A stretch of DNA of 54,522 bases, from the NCBI RefSeq assembly GCF_001723305.1, contig NZ_LPWF01000005.1:1-54522 (forward strand), read 5' to 3'. This document shows positions 7,927 to 16,688 of the stretch, in pieces. Every line of letters begins with the position of its first letter. Position 1 is the stretch's first letter. This DNA is from Methyloceanibacter superfactus. Its GTDB lineage: Bacteria; Pseudomonadota; Alphaproteobacteria; Rhizobiales; Methyloligellaceae. A model generated the notes under the pieces. That model was not told the origin of the DNA, did not search any database, and was given only the letters and a program-made list of their open reading frames with translations. Position numbers and translations under genes: made by a program.

Positions 7927-9685
7927 GCAAGACACCGCCTGCGCCCGAGCCGGAGAGACTCCCACCTTCCGCCGGAGGCTTGCCCGCCTGTCCGAGAGTG
8001 GCAATCTCGGATGGTCGGTGGCGGCACTTCTCCTGTCGCTCATCGCCTTGGCGCCGCTGATCGCCATCGCGGTCATCGCGTTCCAATCGAGCGGCGATGC
8101 CTGGCCTCACCTCATCGACAATGTGCTCCCCGGTGCGGTGCGCCGCACGGTCGGCCTCATGCTCGGCGTCGGCCTCCTTACCCTTATTATCGGCACCGGC
8201 ACCGCTTGGCTCGTGACCATGTACCGGTTTCCGGGGCGCCGCTATTTTCAGTGGCTGCTGCTGCTGCCGATGGCGATGCCGACCTACATCATCGCCTACT
8301 GCTACCTCGAGCTGTTCGACTACTCGGGCATGGTGCAGACCGGCATGCGCGGCCTGTTCGGCTGGCGGAACGCGCAAGACTATTGGTTCCCCGACATCAG
8401 GAGCCTGAGCGGAGCGATCTTCGTCATGAGCGCGGTGCTCTATCCTTATGTCTACATCACCGCGCGGGCGAGCTTCATCGCGCAATCGGTATGCGTGATC
8501 GAGGCGAGCCGAACGCTCGGGCGCAGCGCGTCGGAGACCTTCTGGCAAATCGCGCTGCCGCTCGCCCGCCCGGCGCTGGCCGCCGGCGTGGCGCTGGCCC
8601 TGATGGAAACATTGAATGACATCGGCGCGGTGGAGTTCTTCGGCGTGCGGACGCTGACCGTCGCCGTCTATGACACCTGGCTCGACCGCGGCAGCCTTGC
8701 CGGCGCGAGCCAGATCGCTTGCGTCATGCTGGCCTTCGTGTTCGCGCTTCTGCTCATCGAGCGGGCGCTGCGGGCCGGACGTCGTTTTCATCACACGACC
8801 GGCAAGTATCGCGACCTGCCAGAGGACAAGCTCACGGGCATGCGGGGAATCCTTGCCGTGCTCGCCTGCGTGCTGCCGCTGATCGTGGGGTTCGTGTTGC
8901 CGGCTGGCGTGCTGGTGGACGACGCCATCGCGCATGTCTCGGCGGGTTTGTCACCGGCCTTTTGGCAGGCTGCCTTGCACAGCCTGCTCTTGGCATTCGC
9001 GGCGGCGGTGCTTGCCGTGGCCTTCGCCGTGGTCCTCGCTTATGGGCGGCGGCAAACGCGCTCGAAGCTGGTCCGCGGAGCAAGCCTGGTTCCGGCCATC
9101 AGCTATGCCATACCGGGGACGGTGCTTGCCATCGGCCTGCTGATCCCGCTCGCCGGTCTCGACAACAGTATCGACGGGGTGATGCGCTCGCTGTTCGGCG
9201 TCTCCACCGGGCTCCTGTTCTCAGGCACCGCCTTCGCCATCGTGCTCGCCTACACGATCCGCTTCCTCGCCGCCTCGCTCGGCGCGGTGGAAGCAGGCCT
9301 GAGCAAGATCTCGAAGAATATCGACGCGGCCGGACGCACGCTGGGTGCCACGGTTTCGGACATGCTGTGGACGGTGCACCTGCCCTTGCTGCGCCCCGCG
9401 CTGGGCGCCGCCGCCATGCTGGTCTTCGTGGATTCCATGAAAGAGCTGCCGGCGACGCTGCTCTTGCGCCCCTTCAACTTCGATACGCTGTCGACCCAGG
9501 TCTTCACGCTGGCCTCGCTCTATCGCTACGAGGAGGCCGGACTTTCGGCGCTGACCATCGTTTTGGTGAGCCTGGCCCCGGTGCTGCTGTTGCACGGGAT
9601 CATTGCCCGAAGCCGCCCGGGCGCCTCCGCGAGCCGGCCCTCCGGGGCTCGATCAAGGCCTGAATGGGCGTTGCGGATCTCTTGA
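7865..9685 (+). CDS. fbpB: Iron(III) ABC transporter, double permease
   Basis: This inner-membrane permease of about 600 residues has two homologous halves, each with about six membrane helices, as in FbpB/AfuB. Both halves carry the cytoplasmic coupling loop that contacts the ATPase: EASRTLGRSASETFWQIALP in the first and DAAGRTLGATVSDMLWTVHL in the second. The start is unclear. No ATG, GTG or TTG precedes the first helix closely, the TTG at 7865 has AGGAGG only 3 bases away, and an ATG at 7811 would overlap the previous gene by 116 bases. A missing base near the start is possible, given the frameshifts in neighbours. No ATP-binding subunit follows, so an FbpC encoded elsewhere must drive the transporter if it works. 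Confidence 0.85.
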   Translation: MPPSWRPSARPAGTFSLTGAKQDTACARAGETPTFRRRLARLSESGNLGWSVAALLLSLIALAPLIAIAVIAFQSSGDAWPHLIDNVLPGAVRRTVGLMLGVGLLTLIIGTGTAWLVTMYRFPGRRYFQWLLLLPMAMPTYIIAYCYLELFDYSGMVQTGMRGLFGWRNAQDYWFPDIRSLSGAIFVMSAVLYPYVYITARASFIAQSVCVIEASRTLGRSASETFWQIALPLARPALAAGVALALMETLNDIGAVEFFGVRTLTVAVYDTWLDRGSLAGASQIACVMLAFVFALLLIERALRAGRRFHHTTGKYRDLPEDKLTGMRGILAVLACVLPLIVGFVLPAGVLVDDAIAHVSAGLSPAFWQAALHSLLLAFAAAVLAVAFAVVLAYGRRQTRSKLVRGASLVPAISYAIPGTVLAIGLLIPLAGLDNSIDGVMRSLFGVSTGLLFSGTAFAIVLAYTIRFLAASLGAVEAGLSKISKNIDAAGRTLGATVSDMLWTVHLPLLRPALGAAAMLVFVDSMKELPATLLLRPFNFDTLSTQVFTLASLYRYEEAGLSALTIVLVSLAPVLLLHGIIARSRPGASASRPSGARSRPEWALRIS

Positions 9686-9833
9686 TAACCCAAGAAAATA
9701 TGGGGCTTGGGTCAATGCGGGACTTGGGCTCACCAAACAATTCGGGCTACAAGGAGCCACTCTTGCAACGGTCACATGGGACGTTCGGGCTCGATCCTAG
9801 AGCCCCGCGCCCACAACGGGTGGAAAGGTCGGT

Positions 9834-11630
9834 ATGAAGCCTCGCCAACGTCCTTGGAAATGGCTTCTCCTTGGCCTTGCTGTCTTTCTTCTTGTCGGCT
9901 TCGTGGTGGTTCCGCGCCTGATCGGGACTTCCTCCGATTTGCGCGACCGGGTCGCCGCCGCGCTGTCGGCGTGGACCGGCGCCACGGTCACGCTCACGGA
10001 GCCTTTGACCGTGAGGTATTTCCCGCCACTGTCCTTGCGCGGCGGCTTCGTGCTCACCAACGCCACCAAGTTGCCTTGGGTCAGTTCCATCGCGGCGAGG
10101 GACGTGAAGATGTCCTTGAACTTGTCCGATCTTCTGATGGGACGCGTCAAGATCGAGGCGCTGAGGCTCGGCCGGCCGACGATCACGCTGAAGGCCGATG
10201 CCCCACCGACCGCACCGGTGGATCAGACGGCGGAGGCTCTCGTCACCAACGGGCTGACGGCTGCGCCGATCGGCGTCGTGCGTATTCGGCACGGCACGGT
10301 CAGGACGGCTTCGGGCGAACGCGTGGCGCGCGATCTTGATGCGCGGTTCGATGCGAGCGACGGTACCGGGTCGCTGACGGCGCTCGGCTCGGTGACGTTC
10401 CGCGGCGAGACCGTGCGATTTGCCATCAACAGCGGCAAGATCTCGGAAAGCGAGGAAGGCCAGAGTGCACCCGTTACGCTGACACTCACCTCCGCTCCCG
10501 TCACCGCCAAATTCTCCGGCACCGCGCGCTTCGCCGACGGTTTCGGCCTCGACGGCGATATGCGGGCCGAGATGGGTGACGCCCGCCATTTCCTGAACTG
10601 GGTGGGCATGGACCTGCCGGAAGGCGAGAGTCTCAAAAATCTGACGGCGGAGGGACCTGTTCATTGGGCGGGGACCACGCTCATCTTCGACGACGGAGCC
10701 TTCTCGCTGGACGGCAACGCGGCCGTGGGGCTGCTGGCCATCACCACGGGGATGCGGCCGAGGGTGGAAGGGACGCTCGCATTCGAACGGCTGGTGCTCG
10801 ATCCTTATCTCGGCACAGGCGACACCGCCGCCATCGGCGAACCGCTCTTCGACTGGGCCCTGCTCAAACATTTCGACGCAGACTTGCGGCTCTCGGCGGC
10901 CGACATCGAAGCCTCGAGCCTGGAGCTCGGAAGTGGCGGGCTCACGATTACCGCCAAGAACGGGGCGATATCGAGTGAAGTGGGCGAGCTGGATTTGTGC
11001 GGCGGTCAGATGGCCGGCCGGGTGGGGCTCGACCTCTCCGGGCCGCGGATCAAGGCTTCGTTCGCCGGCAATCTCTCCGACGTGGCTATCGAGACCTGCC
11101 TCAAGCCCTTTGCCCTGGACATTCCGGTCAAAGGCACCGGCGGGATGAAGGCCGATGTCTCGACCGGCGGGCGCACGGTGGACGAGCTCATTCGCGGGCT
11201 TGCCGGCGATCTCAAGATGACCGCCCAGGATGGTGCCGTGCCCATCGATTTTCCCCAGCTCATTGCAGGGTCCGCCGTGGACGGACCGGGCTGGAGCCGA
11301 GAGACGGTCACGCCGTTCGACTCGCTCAATGCCGACTGCCGCCTCTCTGCGGGCCATATTTGGTGCCAGGTCTTCACGATGCAGACCCCCCGTGGCGTGG
11401 TTTCGGGGTCCGGAGGGGTGGACGTGGGAAAGCAAACGCTTGATTGGGACTTCCTGATCGCCAATCCTGTGGCACCGTTAAACGCCTCGCAGCTCGTCAT
11501 GGAGACCCCGCCGCGGGTCACCATTCGCGGACCGCTAACGCAACCCTTAATCCAGAGAGCCAATCGCCCCGCACTTGGAGACGGTTCAACGCAGTCAAGG
11601 CCGGGAACTGTCCCGGTCTCGCCGCACTAG
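9834..11630 (+). CDS. AsmA family protein
   Basis: This 598-residue envelope protein has one N-terminal membrane segment (residues 11-30, LLLGLAVFLLVGFVVV) and a large periplasmic part of repeated beta strands. The AsmA hallmarks are the early TGATVTLTEPLTVRYFPP, a C-terminal region DWDFLIANP, and a late RVTIRGPLTQP. AsmA-like proteins are thought to carry or regulate lipid passage to the outer membrane. The start has GGAAAGG 5 bases upstream. It is separated from the iron operon by about 150 bases and followed 37 bases later by a polyamine-type binding protein in the same direction. No functional tie to either is evident. Confidence 0.85.
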   Translation: MKPRQRPWKWLLLGLAVFLLVGFVVVPRLIGTSSDLRDRVAAALSAWTGATVTLTEPLTVRYFPPLSLRGGFVLTNATKLPWVSSIAARDVKMSLNLSDLLMGRVKIEALRLGRPTITLKADAPPTAPVDQTAEALVTNGLTAAPIGVVRIRHGTVRTASGERVARDLDARFDASDGTGSLTALGSVTFRGETVRFAINSGKISESEEGQSAPVTLTLTSAPVTAKFSGTARFADGFGLDGDMRAEMGDARHFLNWVGMDLPEGESLKNLTAEGPVHWAGTTLIFDDGAFSLDGNAAVGLLAITTGMRPRVEGTLAFERLVLDPYLGTGDTAAIGEPLFDWALLKHFDADLRLSAADIEASSLELGSGGLTITAKNGAISSEVGELDLCGGQMAGRVGLDLSGPRIKASFAGNLSDVAIETCLKPFALDIPVKGTGGMKADVSTGGRTVDELIRGLAGDLKMTAQDGAVPIDFPQLIAGSAVDGPGWSRETVTPFDSLNADCRLSAGHIWCQVFTMQTPRGVVSGSGGVDVGKQTLDWDFLIANPVAPLNASQLVMETPPRVTIRGPLTQPLIQRANRPALGDGSTQSRPGTVPVSPH

Positions 11631-11667
11631 GCTCCTTTGGAACGACAATCGACCGAGATAAACCGCC

Positions 11668-12884
11668 GTGTTTTGGCTACGCCCTGATCGATCCTTCGCA
11701 ACCCGCGCCGTGCACGCCGGCAAGGCCGCCTTGCTCGCTGCGACGCTTTGCACTGGATTTTGCCTGACAGGAAGCGGCGCCGGCGCCGCGGACGGCACGC
11801 TTAGCGTCGCCACATGGGGGGGCGCCTACGGCCAGTCGCAGGAGATCGCCTTCTTCGAGCCGTTCGCCAAGGAGACCGGCACCGCGATCGCCACGGAAAT
11901 CTATGACGGCAGCCTCGCGAAGCTGAAAGGCCTGATCGACGCCGGCAACCCACCGGTCGACGTGATCGACGTGTCGGCGGGCACGCTTGATGCGCTGTGC
12001 CGTGACGGTGTGCTGGAGTCGATCGAGGTGACGGACTTGGGTCCGGATGGCCAAAGCATCGAGGCGGATTTTCTGGACGGCGGCTTGTCGTCCTGCGGCG
12101 TGGCTCGGTGGCTTGGTCGACGGCTATCGCCTTCGACCGGCAAGCTTTCCGGAAGGGCGAGCCGACAGCGGTCACGGCCCTGCTGGATACCGCGCGCTTC
12201 CCAGGCAAGCGCGCGCTGCCGAAAAATCCACGCTACACGCTCGAGCTGGCACTGCTTGCGGACGGCGTTCCGCCTGAGAGCGTTTATGCGGAGCTCGCCA
12301 CCGAGGCCGGGGTCGATCGGGCGTTCGCCGCTCTCGACAAGATCAAGGACAACATTCTGTTCTGGGACAAGGCCGATCAGCCGATCACCTGGTTGCTGGA
12401 GAAGAAGGTCACGATGGCGGCCGGCTATAGCGGCCGGATCTTCCGCGCCGCTGTCGGCGATCAACGGCGCATCGGCGTTCTCTGGGACGGGCAGATCTAC
12501 GACGTCGACGCCTGGGCGATTCCCAAAGCGGCGCGGAACAAAGACGAGGCCATGCGCTTCATCAGCTTCGCCACGTCGCCGGAGCGGCTGGCGGCACAAG
12601 CGCGGCTGATCGCCTATGGGCCGATGCGGAAGTCGGCGGTGCAATTGGTTGGCAAGCATCCGATCATCGGCGTGGAGATGCAGGAGTTCCTGCCGACGGC
12701 GCCAGACAACTTCAAGACGGCGCTCAAATTCGACGAGGCGTGGTGGAACGAGCACGACGCCGCGCTCAGCCAGCGATTTACCGCTTGGCTGGCGCCGATC
12801 GAGGCCGCCGCGGCGGCCAAGGAGGCCGAGCGTAAGGCGAAAGAGGCTAAGTCCAAAGCGCCGGTCACCAGGGCGACACCTTAG
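11668..12884 (+). pseudogene. Polyamine-type ABC binding protein, frameshifted
   Basis: This is an extracellular solute-binding protein of the PotD/PotF kind, about 405 residues when repaired. It has a signal peptide with a small-residue region GSGAGAADG, then LSVATWGGAYGQSQEIAFFEPF and the lobe motif DVIDVSAGTLDALCRDG. In the other frame it continues VAWSTAIAFDRQAF, then DNILFWDKADQPITWLLEKK and NKDEAMRFISFATSPE, all typical of the family. The frame breaks near 12104: GVA is followed by SVAWSTA only if one base is added beside GGC. The start is a GTG at 11668. An Ala/Lys/Glu-rich tail ends the protein. No permease or ATPase is adjacent, so it may be an orphan binding protein. Substrate is inferred from family only. 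Confidence 0.75.
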
Positions 12885-13096
12885 CCGTTCCGCGCGCGCT
12901 CGCATCCCGGCAATGACAGTTGGAATAAATTGCGGGCAAGCGGCAACTCGTGTTTGCCTTGCTTGTCGCCTTCATGTCATGCTGATCGCTAGAGCGAGTC
13001 TTTTCGATGAAGCCGCGAAGACGTCGCCCTAACACAGAATGCACGACCAGAGTGCAGTATGGCCCTAACTCTTCGAGGTCATACTGACGATGCTAA

Positions 13097-13123
13097 GCAC
13101 TGCCGGAGCGGGGCCGGCAGTGC
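13097..13123 (-). terminator. Strong hairpin, possible terminator of the barrel gene
   Basis: A perfect 10-bp GC stem (13097-13106 with 13114-13123) with a 7-base loop lies 40 bases past the stop of the BcsS-like gene and about 210 bases past the end of the binding-protein gene. Only two T follow on the minus strand, so termination is plausible but not certain. The rest of 12885-13162 shows no gene. Confidence 0.45.
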
Positions 13124-13162
13124 ACTCTGGTTTCGGTGCCACTCTGGTCCCGCCAGTCTTCT

Positions 13163-13938
13163 CTAGAATGTGCGATAGAGCCCCAGCGAGACGTAACCGC
13201 TGGGATCGTCCTCGAGATAGTTGCCGGTAAATCCGCCGGATAGCGTCACTTCGAGTTGGCGCAGATTGACGCGCAGGAAGCCGCCACCCCGGCCCGCATC
13301 ATATTCTTCATTGCCGAGAGCGCCGCCTTCCAACCCCAGCGAGAGTTTGGGACGCACACGGAAGCCTATTCGCGCCAGGCTAAAATATTCCTGGAACGCG
13401 GTGCCATAGGCTGCGTCGGCGGAGACATACCACCGCGGCGCGATGTCGTACCAAGTCTCGGCGAGAAGCCTGAGGCCGATCTCCGTGCCTTGCACGCTGT
13501 TGTTCGGATCGCGCGGGGTGATGTGCTGATCTTCCGCCTCGATGCCGGCGAACAGCTTGACGGTGACGGCGCCGGGACAAAACTGATAGCCGACCAACGC
13601 CGCGGCAAATCCGACCTGCCCGTCGAACGTGGTGGCGATATAGTCGCTGCCGTCGAACAGGGCACCGTCATAGTCGTAGCGGCCATAGGCGCCGACGGCG
13701 CGCAACCTAGGCCCGGCGCATAGAGACCCTTGCCGAAGGCATAGCCGCCGCCCACATAGGCACTTGTGTAATTGTCGCTGGCCTCGACGCCGGTGAACAT
13801 TTCGGTGTGCGGCGCGTTGGGCTCGCCGGATGCCGTCTGGACCGAGAGGCCGAAGACAAGGACAGCCGCGCCCAGGACCCCACCGGCGCGGAGCCTGGAT
13901 TGGACGCCTGAAGACTTGCCCCCCTGCACGGCGACCAC
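13163..13938 (-). pseudogene. BcsS-like outer-membrane barrel protein, frameshifted
   Basis: This protein would be about 259 residues when repaired. A signal-peptide-like start (GAAVLVFGLSVQTASG) is followed by EMFTGVEASDNYTSAYVGGG, and after the break come GLYRTF at the C-terminus and alternating beta-strand segments. The pattern (a coloured glycine- and tyrosine-rich first hairpin, then RLRAVGAYGRYDYDG) resembles the cellulose-biosynthesis outer-membrane protein BcsS of rhizobia. The match is by memory and moderate. The frame shifts near 13709: YAPGL must join RLRAVGAYG by adding one base. The GTG start at 13938 is a guess, with no clear ribosome site. It is divergent from the exonuclease gene, with 137 bases between, which contain a palindrome GGTTGCGCGCAACC (14003-14016). 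No cellulose synthase genes are nearby. Confidence 0.6.
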
Positions 13939-14075
13939 TCGCGTGCTTGTTGCATCGACTATGATGCATCTTACGCGCGAGACCGCTCACGCCCGGCAAC
14001 CAGGTTGCGCGCAACCCGTCACACTTCAATCTCAGGTTGGTATATGCGTGTTTTGTTCCCCACAGGCGCGGTAAA

Positions 14076-15089
14076 ATGAACCCCGATCGCTTCGACAGCT
14101 GGCTCAAGATCGACGCCAAGGGCCTCTATTGCCGTCCGGGCGGCTTCTATATCGACCCGCATAGCGCGGTACGGAACGCGGTCGTCACCCATGGGCATTC
14201 CGACCATGCGCGCCCGGGTCACGGCGCCGTGCTCGCGACCAAGGAGACGCTCGCCATCATGCGCGCGCGGCTCGGCGAACTGGCCCCGCGTCTTCCGCAA
14301 GAAGCGGCATATGGCGAGCCCGTCAGCATCGGCGACGTCACGGTCACGCTGTTTCCGGCCGGTCATGTGCTCGGTAGCGCCCAGGTCCTGATTGAGTATG
14401 AGGGCGTCCGCGCGGTGGTGTCGGGAGACTACAAGCGCAGCGCCGATCCCACGTGCGCCCCTTTCGAGCTCATCCCGTGCGATCTCTTCGTGACCGAGGC
14501 GACCTTCGCGCTGCCCGTGTTCCAGCATGGCGATGCGCGCGGTGAAGCGGCGAAGCTGCTCAGGTCGGTCGCGCAATTTCCCGAACGCACGCATGTGGTC
14601 GGCGCCTATGGACTCGGCAAGAGCCAGCGCCTGATCGCGCTGTTGCGCGCCGAGGGCTACGACCGGCCGATCTATCTGCATGGGGCGCTGCAAGCCTGCT
14701 GCGACCTCTATGAGTCCTTCGGTGTCGCGCTCGGCGCGCTCGAGCCGGCAACCGGCGCCAAACGCGAGATGCTCAAGGGCCAGATCGTGCTAGCGCCGCC
14801 GAGCGCCATCGCCGACCGTTGGTCCCGCCGCCTGCCCGACCCGCTGACCTCGTTCGCCTCGGGCTGGATGCGCGTTCGTGCCCGCGCCCGGCAGCAGGGC
14901 ATCGAACTGCCGCTCGTGATCTCCGATCACGCCGATTGGCGCGAACTGACCGACACCATCGCCGAGACCGGGGCGCGCGAAGTCTGGGTGACCCATGGCC
15001 GCGAGGATGCGCTGCTCCACCATATCCGGTCGACGGGACGGCGTGGCCGCGCGCTCGCCCTGATAGGCCGCGAGGACGAGGACCAGTGA
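14076..15089 (+). CDS. Ligase-associated DNA exonuclease (MBL fold)
   Basis: This 337-residue metallo-beta-lactamase-fold nuclease belongs to the family that travels with ATP-dependent DNA ligases and is thought to trim DNA ends during repair. The metal motif HGHSDH is at residues 39-44. GHVLGSAQVLIEYEG with VVSGDYK supplies the next metal ligands, and ISDHADW near the C-terminus gives the last. ATG 14076 begins the conserved sequence; the frame is open 39 bases further upstream but without homology. Its TGA stop overlaps the GTG start of the ligase gene, so the two are translationally coupled. The pair acts on DNA in the cytoplasm. Confidence 0.9.
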   Translation: MNPDRFDSWLKIDAKGLYCRPGGFYIDPHSAVRNAVVTHGHSDHARPGHGAVLATKETLAIMRARLGELAPRLPQEAAYGEPVSIGDVTVTLFPAGHVLGSAQVLIEYEGVRAVVSGDYKRSADPTCAPFELIPCDLFVTEATFALPVFQHGDARGEAAKLLRSVAQFPERTHVVGAYGLGKSQRLIALLRAEGYDRPIYLHGALQACCDLYESFGVALGALEPATGAKREMLKGQIVLAPPSAIADRWSRRLPDPLTSFASGWMRVRARARQQGIELPLVISDHADWRELTDTIAETGAREVWVTHGREDALLHHIRSTGRRGRALALIGREDEDQ

Positions 15090-16669
15090 AGGCCTTTGCC
15101 GCACTGCTGGACCGGCTCGCCTATACGCCATCGCGCAACGACAAGCTCAAGCTCATGGCAGACTATTTCGCGAGCGCGCCGGATCCGGACCGGGGCTATG
15201 CGCTCGCGGCTCTGACCGACGGGTTGTTCTTTCGGGTGCCGTTCCGGCGCATCTTCGCTGAGATGCTGGAGACGCGGGTCGATCCGGTGTTGTTCAGGCT
15301 GTCCCGCGACTATGTGGGCGACACGGCCGAGACCATTTCGCTGCTGTGGCCGGCACGGAAGGACGACGCGCCGCCGCCGAGGCTGGCCGATGTGGTTGAG
15401 GCGGTTCAGGCCGCCGACAAATCTGAAATTCCAGTGCTCCTCGCCGGCTGGCTCGACCGCCTCGACGCCACCGGGCGCTGGGCGCTGCTCAAGCTCCTCA
15501 CCGGCGCGCTGCGGGTCGGGGTTTCGGCCCGGCTCGCCAAGACGGCGCTGGCTCAATGGTCGGGCAAGCCCCTCGCCGAGATCGAGGAGGTGTGGCATGG
15601 GCTCGCGCCGCCTTACGCCGCGCTGTTCGCATGGCTCGCCGGCGATGCGCCGCCTCCCGATACGGCGGGCAAGGCCGTTTTCCGGCCGCTCATGCTGTCG
15701 CACGCCATCGAGGACCGGGAGCTTACCGGCATCACACCCGCCGACTTCGTGGCCGAATGGAAGTGGGACGGCATCCGCGTGCAGGCCAGCCATCATGGCG
15801 GCGAGAAGCGCCTGTTCTCGCGCACCGGTGACGACATCTCCGGCGCCTTTCCCGATGTCGTGGAGGCCCTGCCCGAAGGCGTCGTGCTCGACGGCGAGCT
15901 CCTGGTGATGCGCGGCGGCGAGGTCGCGCCATTCAACGATCTTCAGCAGCGGCTGAACCGTAAGACGGTTTCCGCCTCCATGCTGAAATCGCACCCGGGC
16001 CATATCCGGCTCTACGACCTCCTGTTCGAAGGCGACGAGGATTTGCGTGGCCTGCCCTTCGAGGACCGGCGCGCGCGCCTGGAGGCCTGGCACGCGGAGC
16101 ATATCCCCCAGCACACCGATGTCTCGGACATCATCGACTTCACCTCGATCTCCGAGCTGGAATCGCTGTGGGCAGGCGCGCGGGAGACCGGGATCGAAGG
16201 CCTCATGCTGAAGCGGCGCGATAGCCCCTATATCGCCGGCCGCCCCAAGGGCCATTGGTACAAGTGGAAGCGGGCGCCCCAGATGATCGACGCCGTGCTC
16301 ATGTATGCCCAGCGCGGTAGCGGCAAGCGGTCGTCTTACTACTCGGACTATACGTTCGGCGCCTGGCGGGCGACAAAGACCGGCGAGCCAGAGCTCGTGC
16401 CCGTGGGCAAGTCCTATTTCGGTTTCACCGACGAGGAACTGAAGCAACTCGACTCATTCGTGCGCAGCCACACGGTCGATAGCTTCGGGCCGGTGCGCCA
16501 GGTGGAGCCGAAGCTCGTCTTCGAGGTGGCGTTCGACTCGGTGCACCGCTCCGCGCGTCACAAGTCCGGCGTGGCCATGCGCTTTCCCCGCATCCACCGC
16601 ATCCGCTGGGACAAGCCTGCGGAGGAAGCGGACAGGCTGGAGACGCTCACGGGGCTGATCGTGGACTAG
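15086..16669 (+). CDS. ATP-dependent DNA ligase
   Basis: This 527-residue ligase seals nicks using ATP. An N-terminal DNA-binding helical region (residues 1-200, starting AFAALLDRLAYTPSRNDKL) precedes the nucleotidyltransferase core. The adenylated Lys lies in EWKWDGIRVQ (Lys226, motif KxDG). Further core motifs are DGELLVM, GIEGLMLKRRDSPY and KGHWYKWKRAP, and an OB-fold domain ends the protein. This is the single-polypeptide bacterial type that pairs with the MBL exonuclease upstream; it lacks the polymerase and nuclease domains of LigD. The GTG start at 15086 overlaps the exonuclease stop by 4 bases. The enzyme is expected to act in DNA repair beside the replicative NAD-dependent ligase. 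Confidence 0.92.
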   Translation: MKAFAALLDRLAYTPSRNDKLKLMADYFASAPDPDRGYALAALTDGLFFRVPFRRIFAEMLETRVDPVLFRLSRDYVGDTAETISLLWPARKDDAPPPRLADVVEAVQAADKSEIPVLLAGWLDRLDATGRWALLKLLTGALRVGVSARLAKTALAQWSGKPLAEIEEVWHGLAPPYAALFAWLAGDAPPPDTAGKAVFRPLMLSHAIEDRELTGITPADFVAEWKWDGIRVQASHHGGEKRLFSRTGDDISGAFPDVVEALPEGVVLDGELLVMRGGEVAPFNDLQQRLNRKTVSASMLKSHPGHIRLYDLLFEGDEDLRGLPFEDRRARLEAWHAEHIPQHTDVSDIIDFTSISELESLWAGARETGIEGLMLKRRDSPYIAGRPKGHWYKWKRAPQMIDAVLMYAQRGSGKRSSYYSDYTFGAWRATKTGEPELVPVGKSYFGFTDEELKQLDSFVRSHTVDSFGPVRQVEPKLVFEVAFDSVHRSARHKSGVAMRFPRIHRIRWDKPAEEADRLETLTGLIVD

Positions 16670-16688
16670 CCGCCGTCGGAGCGTCGGG

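Noticed and set aside
9747..11435. 562-codon minus-strand open frame
   Set aside because: It is antisense to the AsmA-like gene, His/Arg/Gly-rich and without family features.
14927..16447. 506-codon minus-strand open frame
   Set aside because: It is antisense to the DNA ligase, whose motifs are certain.
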